From the NCBI GenBank assembly GCA_963920705.1, contig OY987232.1, positions 1,178,001 through 1,242,000 on the forward strand: a DNA stretch of 64,000 bases. The letters run 5' to 3'. The notes under the pieces are model-generated. The model saw only the letters and a list, made by a program, of their open reading frames with translations, did no database searches and had not been told where the DNA came from. Made by a program: the position numbers and the translations under genes. This DNA comes from Odiellus spinosus (lineage: Eukaryota; Arthropoda; Arachnida; Opiliones; Phalangiidae). Of the stretch, positions 1 through 10,492 are shown in pieces (position 1 is the stretch's first letter; the number at the start of each line of letters is the position of its first letter).

Positions 1-875
1 TGTTCGGTAATACGCGTAGCGAGAGTACGTTTTGTTTCACCTACATAATTTTTGCCACACTGACAACCGATTTCATACACTACCCCAGTTATAGCCTTTG
101 GGTCGGTTTTCGGCCTATTTTTAATAAGAACCGATCCTAAAGATGAAGCCCTAGAACTAATAACATTGATTCCCATGGGTTTTAATTGCCGCGTAGTCTT
201 TTCGCTTATCGATTTTACATACGGTAGGACCAGAATATTTTTGTCTTTCTTTTCTTTAAGTAAGTTTGGTAGTTTAACATTATTACTGTCAAATAAGGAT
301 TTAACTAAATTTAATGGGTAATTACAACAAACCAATTGCTGCGTGAATATCTCTTTATCCTCGTCAGGAAAATCCGATAAGGATTCGATTTTGTGTTTAA
401 TCATCTTAATTACGCCTATTTTTATATTCTTTGGATGTGCGGAATAAAAATCAATGTAAGTTTTGGCATGGGTTGGTTTTTGGTAAATCTTCGATTTTAA
501 TTGGTCTCCCTCCCTGATAAGAAACAGGTCTAAAAAGGGTAAGCATTTTTTATTTTCGGGTTCATACGTAAATTTAATATCGTCATCTAAAGTGTTCATG
601 AAAGTTAGAAGGTCGTCATTCTCCCACGATTTAGGTTTCAGAATCAAAATATCGTCCATAAATCTTCGCCATAATTTGAATTTGGAGTGTAAATCAAAAG
701 AGGGGTTACTAAAAATCTGACCTTCTAAATGTTCAAGGTACAGATTCGCGATAATAGGAGAAAGGGGGCTTCCCATAGCTAAACCATTGACTTGCTTATA
801 AAATGAATTTTCGAACGAGAAGTAAGAGTTTTCTAAACATAATCTTGACAAATCTAACACCGTTTCTACCGACAA
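1..875 (-). CDS. PLE reverse transcriptase/GIY-YIG endonuclease, partial (both ends missing)
   Basis: This is an uninterrupted minus-strand frame encoding the same protein as the second copy at 9347-10492, residues 1 to about 291 in that copy's numbering. It contains the RT motif GLAMGSPLSP, the FMDD active-site motif, the thumb segment around YQKPTHAKTY, and the GIY-YIG start (GVVYEIG...YVGETKR) up to the conserved Arg and the Glu-His pair. The rest of the nuclease lies beyond the window edge. The frame stays open upstream to an in-frame TAG at 951-953 inside satellite, with no ATG in between, so 875 is only a TTG position and not a real start. PLE RTs normally have several hundred more N-terminal residues. 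I infer a dead, 5'-truncated copy. Confidence 0.85.
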   Translation of the reverse strand, partial: MSVETVLDLSRLCLENSYFSFENSFYKQVNGLAMGSPLSPIIANLYLEHLEGQIFSNPSFDLHSKFKLWRRFMDDILILKPKSWENDDLLTFMNTLDDDIKFTYEPENKKCLPFLDLFLIREGDQLKSKIYQKPTHAKTYIDFYSAHPKNIKIGVIKMIKHKIESLSDFPDEDKEIFTQQLVCCNYPLNLVKSLFDSNNVKLPNLLKEKKDKNILVLPYVKSISEKTTRQLKPMGINVISSRASSLGSVLIKNRPKTDPKAITGVVYEIGCQCGKNYVGETKRTLATRITE

Positions 876-932
876 ATTTGTGCGCGTTCGAAAAGTTACG
901 TCACTTTCCAGTTTGTCCTTGAGAAATTTGTC
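1..932 (-). mobile_element. Penelope-like retroelement fragment, copy 1 (cut by window start)
   Basis: This is the right-hand part of a minus-strand Penelope-like element; its 3' end lies left of the window. By eye it matches 9618-10549 base for base at a fixed offset of 9617, so it is a duplicate of copy 2 and not an independent insertion. It holds the RT fingers/palm remainder and thumb and the first part of the GIY-YIG endonuclease. The right border is the 5'-truncation point, where the element joins satellite. The last 16-17 bases (about 916-932) resemble a partial satellite monomer, so the exact junction is uncertain within that stretch. Base composition differs sharply from the flanks: the element contains CpG, which the satellite consensus lacks. 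Confidence 0.9.
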
Positions 933-2440
933 CTTGGGAAATTTGTGAATCTATACATGGTAAATTTGTGAATCTATACTTGGGAAATTTGTGAATCTAT
1001 ACTTGTTAAATTTGTGAAACTACACTTGGGAAATTTGTGAATCTATACTTGGGAAAATTGTGAATCTATTCTTGGGAAATTTGTGAATCTATACTTGGGA
1101 AATTTGTGAATCTATACTTGGGAAATTTGTGAATCTAAACTTGGGAAATTGCTGGATCTATACTTGGGAAATTGCTGGATCTATACTTGGGAAATTTGTC
1201 AATCTATACATAGTAAATTTGTAAATCTATACTTGGAAATATGTGAATCTATACTTGGGAAATTTGTGAATCTATACTTGGGAAATTTGTGAATCTATAC
1301 TTGGGAAATTTGTGAATCTATACTTGTGAAATTTGTGAATCTATACTTGGGAAATATGTGAGTCTATACTTGGGAAATATGTGAGTCTATACTTGGGAAA
1401 TTTTTGAATCTATACATGGTAAATTTGTGAATCTATACTTGGGAAATTTGTGAATCTATACTTGGGAAATTTGTGAATCTATACTTGGGAAATTTGTGAA
1501 TCTATACTTGGGAAATTTGTGAATCTATACTTGGGAAATCTGTGAATCTAAACTTGGGAAATTGGTGGATCTATACTTGGGAAATTGGTGGATCTATACT
1601 TGGGAAATTGATGAATCTATACTTGGGAAATTGTTGGATCTATACTTGGGAAATTTGAGAATCTATACTTGGGAATATTGTGAATCTATACTTAGGAAAT
1701 TTGTGAATCTATACTTGGGAAATTTGTGAATCTAAACTTGGGAAATTGGTGGATCTATACTTGAGAAATTTGTGGATCTATACTTGGGAAATTTGTGAAT
1801 CTATACTTGGGAAATATGTGAATCTATACTTGGGAAATTTGTGAATCTATACATGGAAATTTGTGAATATATACTTGGGAAATTTGTGAATCTATACTTG
1901 GGAAATTTGAGAATCTATACTTGGGAAATTTGTGAATCTATACTTGTGAAATTTGTGAAACTACACTTGGGAAATTTGTGAATCTATACTTGGGAAAATT
2001 GTGAATCTATACTTGGGAAAATTGTGAATCTATACTTGGGAAATTTGTGAATCTATACTTGGGAAATTTGTGAATATATACTTGGGAAATTTGTGAATCT
2101 ATACTTGGGAAATTTGAGAATCTATACTTGGGAAATTTGTGAATCTATACTTGTGAAATTTGTGAAACTACACTTGGGAAATTTGTGAATCTATACTTGG
2201 AAAAATTGTGAATCTATACTTGGGAAAATTGTGAATCTATACTTGGGAAATTTGTGAATCTATACTTGGGAAATTTGTGAATCTATACTTGGGAAATTTG
2301 TGAATCTATACTTGGGAAATTTGTGAATCTAAACTTGGGAAATTGCTGGATCTATACTTGGGAAATTGCTGGATCTATACTTGGGAAACTTGTGAATCTA
2401 TACTTGGGAAATATGTGAATCTATACATGGTAAATTTGTG

Positions 2441-3910
2441 AATCTAATCTTGGGAAATTGATGGATCTATACTTGGGAAATTTGTGAATCTATACATAGT
2501 AAATTTGTAAATCTATACTTGGAAATATGTGAATCTATACTTGGGAAATTTGTGAATCTATACTTGGGAAATTTGTGAATCTATACTTGGGAAATTTGAG
2601 AATCTATACTTGGGAAATTTGTGAATCTATACTTGTGAAATTTGTGAATCTATACTTGGGAAATATGTGTGTCTATACTTGGGAAATTTGTGAATCTATA
2701 CATGGTAAATTTGTGAATCTATACTTGGGAAATTTGTGAATCTATACTTGGGAAATTTGTGAATCTATACTTGGGAAATCTGTGAATCTAAACTTGGGAA
2801 ATTTGTGAATCTATACTTGGGAAATATGTGAATCTATACTTGGGAAATTTGTGAATCTATACATGGTAAATTTGTGAATCTATACTTGGGAAATTTGAGA
2901 ATCTATACTTGGGAAATTTGTGAATCTATACTTGTGAAATTTGTGAAACTACACTTGGGAAATTTGTGAATCTATACTTGGGAAAATTGTGAATCTATAC
3001 TTGGGAAATTTGTGAATCTATACTTGGGAAATTTGTGAATCTATACTTGGGAAATTTGTGAATCTAAACTTGGGAAATTGCTGGATCTATACTTGGGAAA
3101 TTGCTGGATCTATACTTGGGAAATTTGTGAATCTATACTTGGGAAATATGTGAATCTATACATGGTAAATTTGTGAATCTAATCTTGGGAAATTGATGGA
3201 TCTATACTTGGGAAATTTGTGAATCTATACATAGTAAATTTGTAAATCTATACTTGGAAATATGTGAATCTATACTTGGGAAATTTGTGAATCTATACTT
3301 GGGAAATTTGTGAATCTATACTTGGGAAATTTGAGAATCTATACTTGGGAAATTTGTGAATCTATACTTGTGAAATTTGTGAATCTATACTTGGGAAATA
3401 TGTGTGTCTATACTTGGGAAATTTGTGAATCTATACATGGTAAATTTGTGAATCTATACTTGGGAAATTTGTGAATCTATACTTGGGAAATTTGTGAATC
3501 TATACTTGGGAAATCTGTGAATCTAAACTTGGGAAATTTGTGAATCTATACTTGGGAAATATGTGAATCTATACTTGGGAAATTTGTGAATCTATACATG
3601 GTAAATTTGTGAATCTATACTTGGGAAATTTGAGAATCTATACTTGGGAAATTTGTGAATCTATACTTGTGAAATTTGTGAAACTACACTTGGGAAATTT
3701 GTGAATCTATACTTGGGAAAATTGTGAATCTATACTTGGGAAATTTGTGAATCTATACTTGGGAAATTTGTGAATCTATACTTGGGAAATTTGTGAATCT
3801 AAACTTGGGAAATTGCTGGATCTATACTTGGGAAATTGCTGGATCTATACTTGGGAAATTTGTGAATCTATACTTGGGAAATATGTGAATCTATACATGG
3901 TAAATTTGTG
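2441..3910. repeat. 735-bp higher-order repeat, two units
   Basis: The AATCTAATCTT marker recurs at 2441, 3176 and 3911, exactly 735 bp apart. The rare variant AAATATGTGTGTC recurs at 2661 and 3396, again 735 apart. 735 equals 31 monomers of 23 bp plus one of 22 bp. The third marker is followed by TAGGAAA instead of TGGGAAA, which marks the end of this block. The matching block in the duplicate has three units. Confidence 0.85.
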
Positions 3911-6900
3911 AATCTAATCTTAGGAAATTTGTGAATCTATACTTGGGAAATTTGTGAATCTAAACTTGGGAAATTGGTGGATCTATACTTGAGAAATTTG
4001 TGGATCTATACTTGGGAAATTTGTGGATCTATACTTGGGAAATTTGTGAATCTATACTTGGGAAATATGTGAATCTATACTTGGGAAATTTGTGAATCTA
4101 TACATGGTAAATTTGTGAATATATACTTGGGAAATTTGTGAATCTATACTTGGGAAATTTGAGAATCTATACTTGGGAAATTTGTGAATCTATACTTGTG
4201 AAATTTGTGAAACTACACTTGGGAAATTTGTGAATCTATACTTGGGAAAATTGTGAATCTTTACTTGGGAAATTTGTGAATCTATACTTGGGAAATTTGA
4301 GAATCTATACTTGGGAAATTTGTGAATCTATACTTGGGAAATTTGTGAATCTATACTTGGGAAATCTGTGAATCTAAACTTGGGAAATTTGTGAATCTAT
4401 ACTTGGGAAATATGTGAATCTATACTTGGGAAATTTGTGAATCTATACATGGTAAATTTGTGAATCTATACTTGGGAAATTTGAGAATCTATACTTGGGA
4501 AATTTGTGAATCTATACTTGTGAAATTTGTGAAACTACACTTGGGAAATTTGTGAATCTATACTTGGGAAAATTGTGAATCTATACTTGGGAAATTTGTG
4601 AATCTATACTTGGGAAATTTGTGAATCTATACTTGGGAAATTTGTGAATCTAAACTTGGGAAATTGCTGGATCTATACTTGGGAAATTGCTGGATCTATA
4701 CTTGGGAAATTTGTGAATCTATACTTGGGAAATATGTGAATCTATACATGGTAAATTTGTGAATCTAATCTTGGGAAATTGATGGATCTATACTTGTGAA
4801 ATTGGTGGATCTATACTTGGGAAATTTGTGAATCTATACATAGTAAATTTGTAAATCTATACTTGGAAATATGTGAATCTATACTTGGGAAATTTGTGAA
4901 TCTATACTTGGGAAATTTGAGAATCTATACTTGAGAAATTTGTGAATCTATACTTGTGAAATTTGTGAATCTATACTTGGGAAATATGTGAGTCTATATT
5001 TGGGAAATTTGTGAATCTATACATGGTAAATTTGTGAATCTATACTTGGGAAATTTGTGAATCTATACTTGGGAAATTTGTGAATCTATACTTGGGAAAT
5101 CTGTGAATCTAAACTTGGGAAATTTGTGAATCTATACTTGGGAAATATGTGAATCTATACTTTGGAAATTTGTGAATCTATACATGGTAAAATTGTGAAT
5201 CTATACTTGGGAAATTTGTGAATCTATACTTGGGAAATTTGAGAATCTATACTTGGGAAATTTGTGAATCTATACTTGGGAAATTTGAGAATCTATACTT
5301 GGGAAATCTGTGAATCTAAACTTGGGAAATTTGTGAATCTATACTTGGGAAATATGTGAATCTATACTTGGGAAATTTGTGAATCTATACTTGGGAAATT
5401 TGTGAATCTATACTTGGGAAATTTGTGAATCTAAACTTGGGAAATTGCTGGATCTATAGTTGGGAAATTGCTGGATCTATACTTGGGAAATTTGTGAATC
5501 TATACTTGGGAAATATGTGAATCTATACATGGTAAATTTGTGAATCTAATCTTAGGAAATTTGTGAATCTATACTTGGGAAATTTGTGAATCTAAACTTG
5601 GGAAATTGGTGGATCTATACTTGAGAAATTTGTGGATCTATACTTGGGAAATTTGTGGATCTATACTTGGGAAATTTGTGAATCTATACTTGGGAAATAT
5701 GTGAATCTATACTTGGGAAATTTGTGAATCTATACATGGTAAATTTGTGAATATATACTTGGGAAATTTGTGAATCTATACTTGGGAAATTTGAGAATCT
5801 ATACTTGGGAAATTTGTGAATCTATACTTGTGAAATTTGTGAAACTACACTTGGGAAATTTGTGAATCTATACTTGGGAAAATTGTGAATCTTTACTTGG
5901 GAAATTTGTGAATCTATACTTGGGAAATTTGAGAATCTATACTTGGGAAATTTGTGAATCTATACTTGGGAAATTTGTGAATCTATACTTGGGAAATCTG
6001 TGAATCTAAACTTGGGAAATTTGTGAATCTATACTTGGGAAATATGTGAATCTATACTTGGGAAATTTGTGAATCTATACATGGTAAATTTGTGAATCTA
6101 TACTTGGGAAATTTGAGAATCTATACTTGGGAAATTTGTGAATCTATACTTGTGAAATTTGTGAAACTACACTTGGGAAATTTGTGAATCTATACTTGGG
6201 AAAATTGTGAATCTATACTTGGGAAATTTGTGAATCTATACTTGGGAAATTTGTGAATCTATACTTGGGAAATTTGTGAATCTAAACTTGGGAAATTGCT
6301 GGATCTATACTTGGGAAATTGCTGGATCTATACTTGGGAAATTTGTGAATCTATACTTGGGAAATATGTGAATCTATACATGGTAAATTTGTGAATCTAA
6401 TCTTGGGAAATTGATGGATCTATACTTGGGAAATTGGTGGATCTATACTTGGGAAATTTGTGAATCTATACATAGTAAATTTGTAAATCTATACTTGGAA
6501 ATATGTGAATCTATACTTGGGAAATTTGTGAATCTATACTTGGGAAATTTGAGAATCTATACTTGGGAAATTTGTGAATCTATACTTGTGAAATTTGTGA
6601 ATCTATACTTGGGAAATATGTGAGTCTATATTTGGGAAATTTGTGAATCTATACATGGTAAATTTGTGAATCTATACTTGGGAAATTTGTGAATCTATAC
6701 TTGGGAAATTTGTGAATCTATACTTGGGAAATCTGTGAATCTAAACTTGGGAAATTTGTGAATCTATACTTGGGAAATATGTGAATCTATACTTGGGAAA
6801 TTTGTGAATCTATACATGGTAAATTTGTGAATCTATACTTGGGAAATTTGTGAATCTATACTTGGGAAATTTGTGAATCTATACTTGGGAAATTTGAGAA

Positions 6901-7174
6901 TCTATACTTGGGAAATTTGTGAATCTATACTTGTGAAATTTGTGAAACTACACTTGGGAAATTTGTGAATCTATACTTGGGAAAATTGTGAATCTATACT
7001 TGGGAAATTTGTGAATCTATTCTTGGGAAATTTGTGAATCTATACTTGGGAAATTTGTGAATCTAAACTTGGGAAATTGCTGGATCTATACTTGGGAAAT
7101 TGCTGGATCTATACTTGGGAAATTTGTGAATCTATACTTGGGAAATATGTGAATCTATACATGGTAAATTTGTG
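3911..7174. repeat. 1632-bp higher-order repeat, two units
   Basis: Marker spacing alternates 851, 781, 851, 781 bp (3911, 4762, 5543, 6394, 7175), giving a 1632-bp compound unit, which is 71 monomers with one 22-mer. Private variants confirm it: CTTTACTTGGG near 4261 and 5893, and AGTCTATATTTGGG at 4991 and 6623, both pairs 1632 apart. The block is also present in the duplicate at 14263-17549. Confidence 0.82.
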
Positions 7175-9159
7175 AATCTAATCTTGGGAAATTGATGGAT
7201 CTATACTTGGGAAATTGGTGGATCTATACTTGGGAAATTGCTGGATCTATACTTGGGAAATTTGTGAATCTATACATAGTAAATTTGTAAATCTATACTT
7301 GGAAATATGTGAATCTATACTTGGGAAATTTGTGAATCTATACTTGGGAAATTTGTGAATCTATACTTGGGAAATTTGAGAATCTATACTTGGGAAATTT
7401 GTGAATCTATACTTGTGAAATTTGTGAATCTATACTTGGGAAATATGTGAGTCTATACTTGGGAAATTTGTGAATCTATACATGGTAAATTTGTGAATCT
7501 ATACTTGGGAAATTAATGAATCTATACTTGGGAAATTTGTGAATTTATACTTGGGAAATCTGTGAATCTAAACTTGGGAAATTTGTGAATCTATACTTGG
7601 GAAATATGTGAATCTATACTTGGGAAATTTGTGAATCTATACATGGTAAATTTGTGAATCTATACTTGGGAAATTTGAGAATCTATACTTGGGAAATTTG
7701 TGAATCTATACTTGTGAAATTTGTGAAACTACACTTGGGAAATTTGTGAATCTATACTTGGGAAAATTGTGAATCTATACTTGGGAAAATTGTGAATCTA
7801 TACTTGGGAAATTTGTGAATCTATACTTGGGAAATTTGTGAATCTATACTTGGGAAATTTGTGAATCTATACTTGGGAAATTTGAGAATCTATACTTGGG
7901 AAATTTGTGAATCTATACTTGTGAAATTTGTGAAACTACACTTGGGAAATTTGTGAATCTATACTTGGGAAAATTGTGAATCTATACTTGGGAAATTTGT
8001 GAATCTATTCTTGGGAAATTTGTGAATCTATACTTGGGAAATTTGTGAATCTAAACTTGGGAAATTGCTGGATCTATACTTGGGAAATTGCTGGATCTAT
8101 ACTTGGGAAATTTGTGAATCTATACTTGGGAAATATGTGAATCTATACATGGTAAATTTGTGAATCTAATCTTGGGAAATTGATGGATCTATACTTGGGA
8201 AATTGGTGGATCTATACTTGGGAAATTGCTGGATCTATACTTGGGAAATTTGTGAATCTATACATAGTAAATTTGTAAATCTATACTTGGAAATATGTGA
8301 ATCTATACTTGGGAAATTTGTGAATCTATACTTGGGAAATTTGTGAATCTATACTTGGGAAATTTGAGAATCTATACTTGGGAAATTTGTGAATCTATAC
8401 TTGTGAAATTTGTGAATCTATACTTGGGAAATATGTGAGTCTATACTTGGGAAATTTGTGAATCTATACATGGTAAATTTGTGAATCTATACTTGGGAAA
8501 TTTGTGAATCTATACTTGGGAAATTTGTGAATCTATACTTGGGAAATCTGTGAATCTAAACTTGGGAAATTTGTGAATCTATACTTGGGAAATATGTGAA
8601 TCTATACTTGGGAAATTTGTGAATCTATACATGGTAAATTTGTGAATCTATACTTGGGAAATTTGAGAATCTATACTTGGGAAATTTGTGAATCTATACT
8701 TGTGAAATTTGTGAAACTACACTTGGGAAATTTGTGAATCTATACTTGGGAAAATTGTGAATCTCTACTTGGGAAATTTGTGAATCTATACTTGGGAAAT
8801 TTGTGAATCTAAACTTGGGAAATTTGTGAATCTAAACTTGGGAAATTGCTGGATCTATACTTGGGAAATTGCTGGATCTATACTTGGGAAATTTGTGAAT
8901 CTATACTTGGGAAATATGTGAATCTATACATGGTAAATTTGTGAATCTAATCTTGGGAAATTGATGGATCTATACTTGGGAAATTTGTGAATCTATACAT
9001 AGTAAATTTGTAAATCTATACTTGGAAATATGTGAATCTATACTTGGGAAATTTGTGAATCTATACTTGGGAAATTTGAGAATCTATACTTGGGAAATTT
9101 GTGAATCTATACTTGTGAAATTTGTGAATCTATACTTGGGAAATATGTGAGTCTATATG

Positions 9160-9178
9160 AAATTAAATTAAATTAATA
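9160..9178 (-). repeat. Short AATTT repeats at PLE 3' terminus
   Basis: Three tandem AATTT-type units directly at the element's 3' end, abutting satellite. Short terminal repeats of this sort are common at the 3' ends of elements that integrate by target-primed reverse transcription. This helps fix the left border of the element at 9158 or a few bases from it. Confidence 0.55.
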
Positions 9179-9212
9179 TTCGAGACCGCTACTGCATGGT
9201 TTGAAAAAACAG

Positions 9213-9218
9213 TTTATT
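9213..9218 (-). terminator. Possible polyadenylation signal AATAAA of the PLE
   Basis: AATAAA on the minus strand, about 130 bases after the stop codon and about 55 bases before the element's 3' end. It lies in a 7-bp-arm inverted repeat, so an AATAAA also reads on the plus strand at 9220-9225. Function is inferred from the motif only. Confidence 0.35.
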
Positions 9219-9240
9219 AAATAAACCTTTTAAGGAGAGC

Positions 9241-9266
9241 TTTCGGACGTACTAGTCCCTTTTCAA
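9241..9266 (-). ncRNA. Degenerate hammerhead-ribozyme-like motif in PLE 3' region
   Basis: On the minus strand the order is TTGAAAAG, then a GGAC / TAGTAC / GTCC hairpin, then GAAA. This is the layout of a hammerhead core: CUGAUGA box, stem II, GAAA box. PLEs are known to carry hammerhead ribozymes near their termini. The first box is poorly conserved here and I could not find a convincing stem III or cleavage site after GAAA. It is most likely a decayed remnant, or chance similarity. Confidence 0.35.
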
Positions 9267-9346
9267 TCCAATTCTAAACTAACAAAAAATTTATAACAAA
9301 CAAATATTCTCCAAGAGAGGCTCAGAAAATTGTTTCCAAAACAAAA

Positions 9347-10492
9347 CTACGTCACTATAACTCGTTTTTCCTTTCGTTTTCTTGTTTTTGTTCGACGGAG
9401 TTTCCCCCACGATTTTACGTCCACCTTGCCTTTGTCCAAGTTGAGGTCCCCACGCTCGGCAATGTATACGCCCTCCTTGAATGTTCTTCGAAACCAATTC
9501 TTTTCACGGGTTAAGACCCTCGCTTCGTCCCACTTTATCGCGTGTTGTCCAGACCCAGAGTTCCACATGTGTTTGGCTATTCCATTAGACATATTGGCGG
9601 TCAGCACACATTTTTTATGTTCGGTAATACGCGTAGCGAGAGTACGTTTTGTTTCACCTACATAATTTTTGCCACACTGACAACCGATTTCATACACTAC
9701 CCCAGTTATAGCCTTTGGGTCGGTTTTCGGCCTATTTTTAATAAGAACCGATCCTAAAGATGAAGCCCTAGAACTAATAACATTGATTCCCATGGGTTTT
9801 AATTGCCGCGTAGTCTTTTCGCTTATCGATTTTACATACGGTAGGACCAGAATATTTTTGTCTTTCTTTTCTTTAAGTAAGTTTGGTAGTTTAACATTAT
9901 TACTGTCAAATAAGGATTTAACTAAATTTAATGGGTAATTACAACAAACCAATTGCTGCGTGAATATCTCTTTATCCTCGTCAGGAAAATCCGATAAGGA
10001 TTCGATTTTGTGTTTAATCATCTTAATTACGCCTATTTTTATATTCTTTGGATGTGCGGAATAAAAATCAATGTAAGTTTTGGCATGGGTTGGTTTTTGG
10101 TAAATCTTCGATTTTAATTGGTCTCCCTCCCTGATAAGAAACAGGTCTAAAAAGGGTAAGCATTTTTTATTTTCGGGTTCATACGTAAATTTAATATCGT
10201 CATCTAAAGTGTTCATGAAAGTTAGAAGGTCGTCATTCTCCCACGATTTAGGTTTCAGAATCAAAATATCGTCCATAAATCTTCGCCATAATTTGAATTT
10301 GGAGTGTAAATCAAAAGAGGGGTTACTAAAAATCTGACCTTCTAAATGTTCAAGGTACAGATTCGCGATAATAGGAGAAAGGGGGCTTCCCATAGCTAAA
10401 CCATTGACTTGCTTATAAAATGAATTTTCGAACGAGAAGTAAGAGTTTTCTAAACATAATCTTGACAAATCTAACACCGTTTCTACCGACAA
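9347..10492 (-). CDS. PLE reverse transcriptase C-terminal part fused to GIY-YIG endonuclease (5'-truncated)
   Basis: A 381-codon frame. RT motifs: GLAMGSPLSP at residues 31-40 (template/primer grip motif, where PLEs have MGSPxSP) and FMDD at 72-75 (catalytic aspartates). PFLDLFLIR at 113-121 and KIYQKPTHAKTYIDFYSAHP at 129-148 are typical of the PLE thumb. GIY-YIG nuclease: GVVY at 264-267, C271 and C273, YVGET at 277-281, R288, E291-H292, H308, H317, W321 and the probable metal-binding Glu E340 (RRTFKEGVYI). The tail at 364-377 is strongly basic. The annotated start is a TTG and not a true start. The frame continues open to 10567, adding PLE-like residues (KDKLESD...RTRTNL), until a TAG at 10568-10570 in satellite. 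RT motifs upstream, including the first catalytic Asp, are absent, so it cannot make an active RT. Confidence 0.93.
   Translation of the reverse strand: MSVETVLDLSRLCLENSYFSFENSFYKQVNGLAMGSPLSPIIANLYLEHLEGQIFSNPSFDLHSKFKLWRRFMDDILILKPKSWENDDLLTFMNTLDDDIKFTYEPENKKCLPFLDLFLIREGDQLKSKIYQKPTHAKTYIDFYSAHPKNIKIGVIKMIKHKIESLSDFPDEDKEIFTQQLVCCNYPLNLVKSLFDSNNVKLPNLLKEKKDKNILVLPYVKSISEKTTRQLKPMGINVISSRASSLGSVLIKNRPKTDPKAITGVVYEIGCQCGKNYVGETKRTLATRITEHKKCVLTANMSNGIAKHMWNSGSGQHAIKWDEARVLTREKNWFRRTFKEGVYIAERGDLNLDKGKVDVKSWGKLRRTKTRKRKEKRVIVT

Larger units (their letters stand above)
933..9157. repeat. 23-bp satellite array between the two PLE copies
   Basis: About 358 head-to-tail monomers with consensus halves GGGAAATTTGTG and AATCTATACTT. 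Recurrent variants include TTGCTGGATC (usually as a pair), TTGGTGGATC, TTGATGGATC, TTTGAGAATC, TATGTGAGTC, CTGTGAATCTAAAC, GTGAAATTTGTGAAACTACAC, CATGGTAAATTTG and AATCTAATCTT. A 22-bp monomer (TTGGAAATATG, one G short) occurs about once per higher-order unit, after CATAGTAAATTTGTAAATC. Markers with AATCTAATCTT lie at 2441, 3176, 3911, 4762, 5543, 6394, 7175, 8163 and 8944. No gene lies inside: 23 is not a multiple of 3, so every frame meets the TGA of the monomer within about 69 bases unless variants remove it. Confidence 0.97.
9158..9346 (-). other. PLE 3' non-coding region
   Basis: 189 bp between the ORF stop and the satellite. In the minus-strand direction it holds a hairpin-containing ribozyme-like segment (9241-9266), a perfect inverted repeat with arms GTTTATT and AATAAAC that includes an AATAAA, a TTTTTTC run, CATGCAGTAGCGG, and a terminal stretch of AATTT repeats next to the satellite. 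It contains no coding potential that I trust. Confidence 0.75.

Noticed and set aside
6411..6623. 70-residue plus-strand ORF
   Set aside because: It is satellite read through monomers whose TGA is lost or out of frame; the peptide is just the translated repeat, and an identical one appears at 16763-16975 because of the duplication.
9291..9497. 68-residue minus-strand ORF
   Set aside because: Overlaps the C-terminal end of the PLE frame in another frame, with no recognisable motif.
9330..9665. 111-residue plus-strand ORF, and the overlapping 9542-9757 ORF
   Set aside because: Both lie antisense to the PLE frame, which has clear RT and GIY-YIG motifs; they are shadows.
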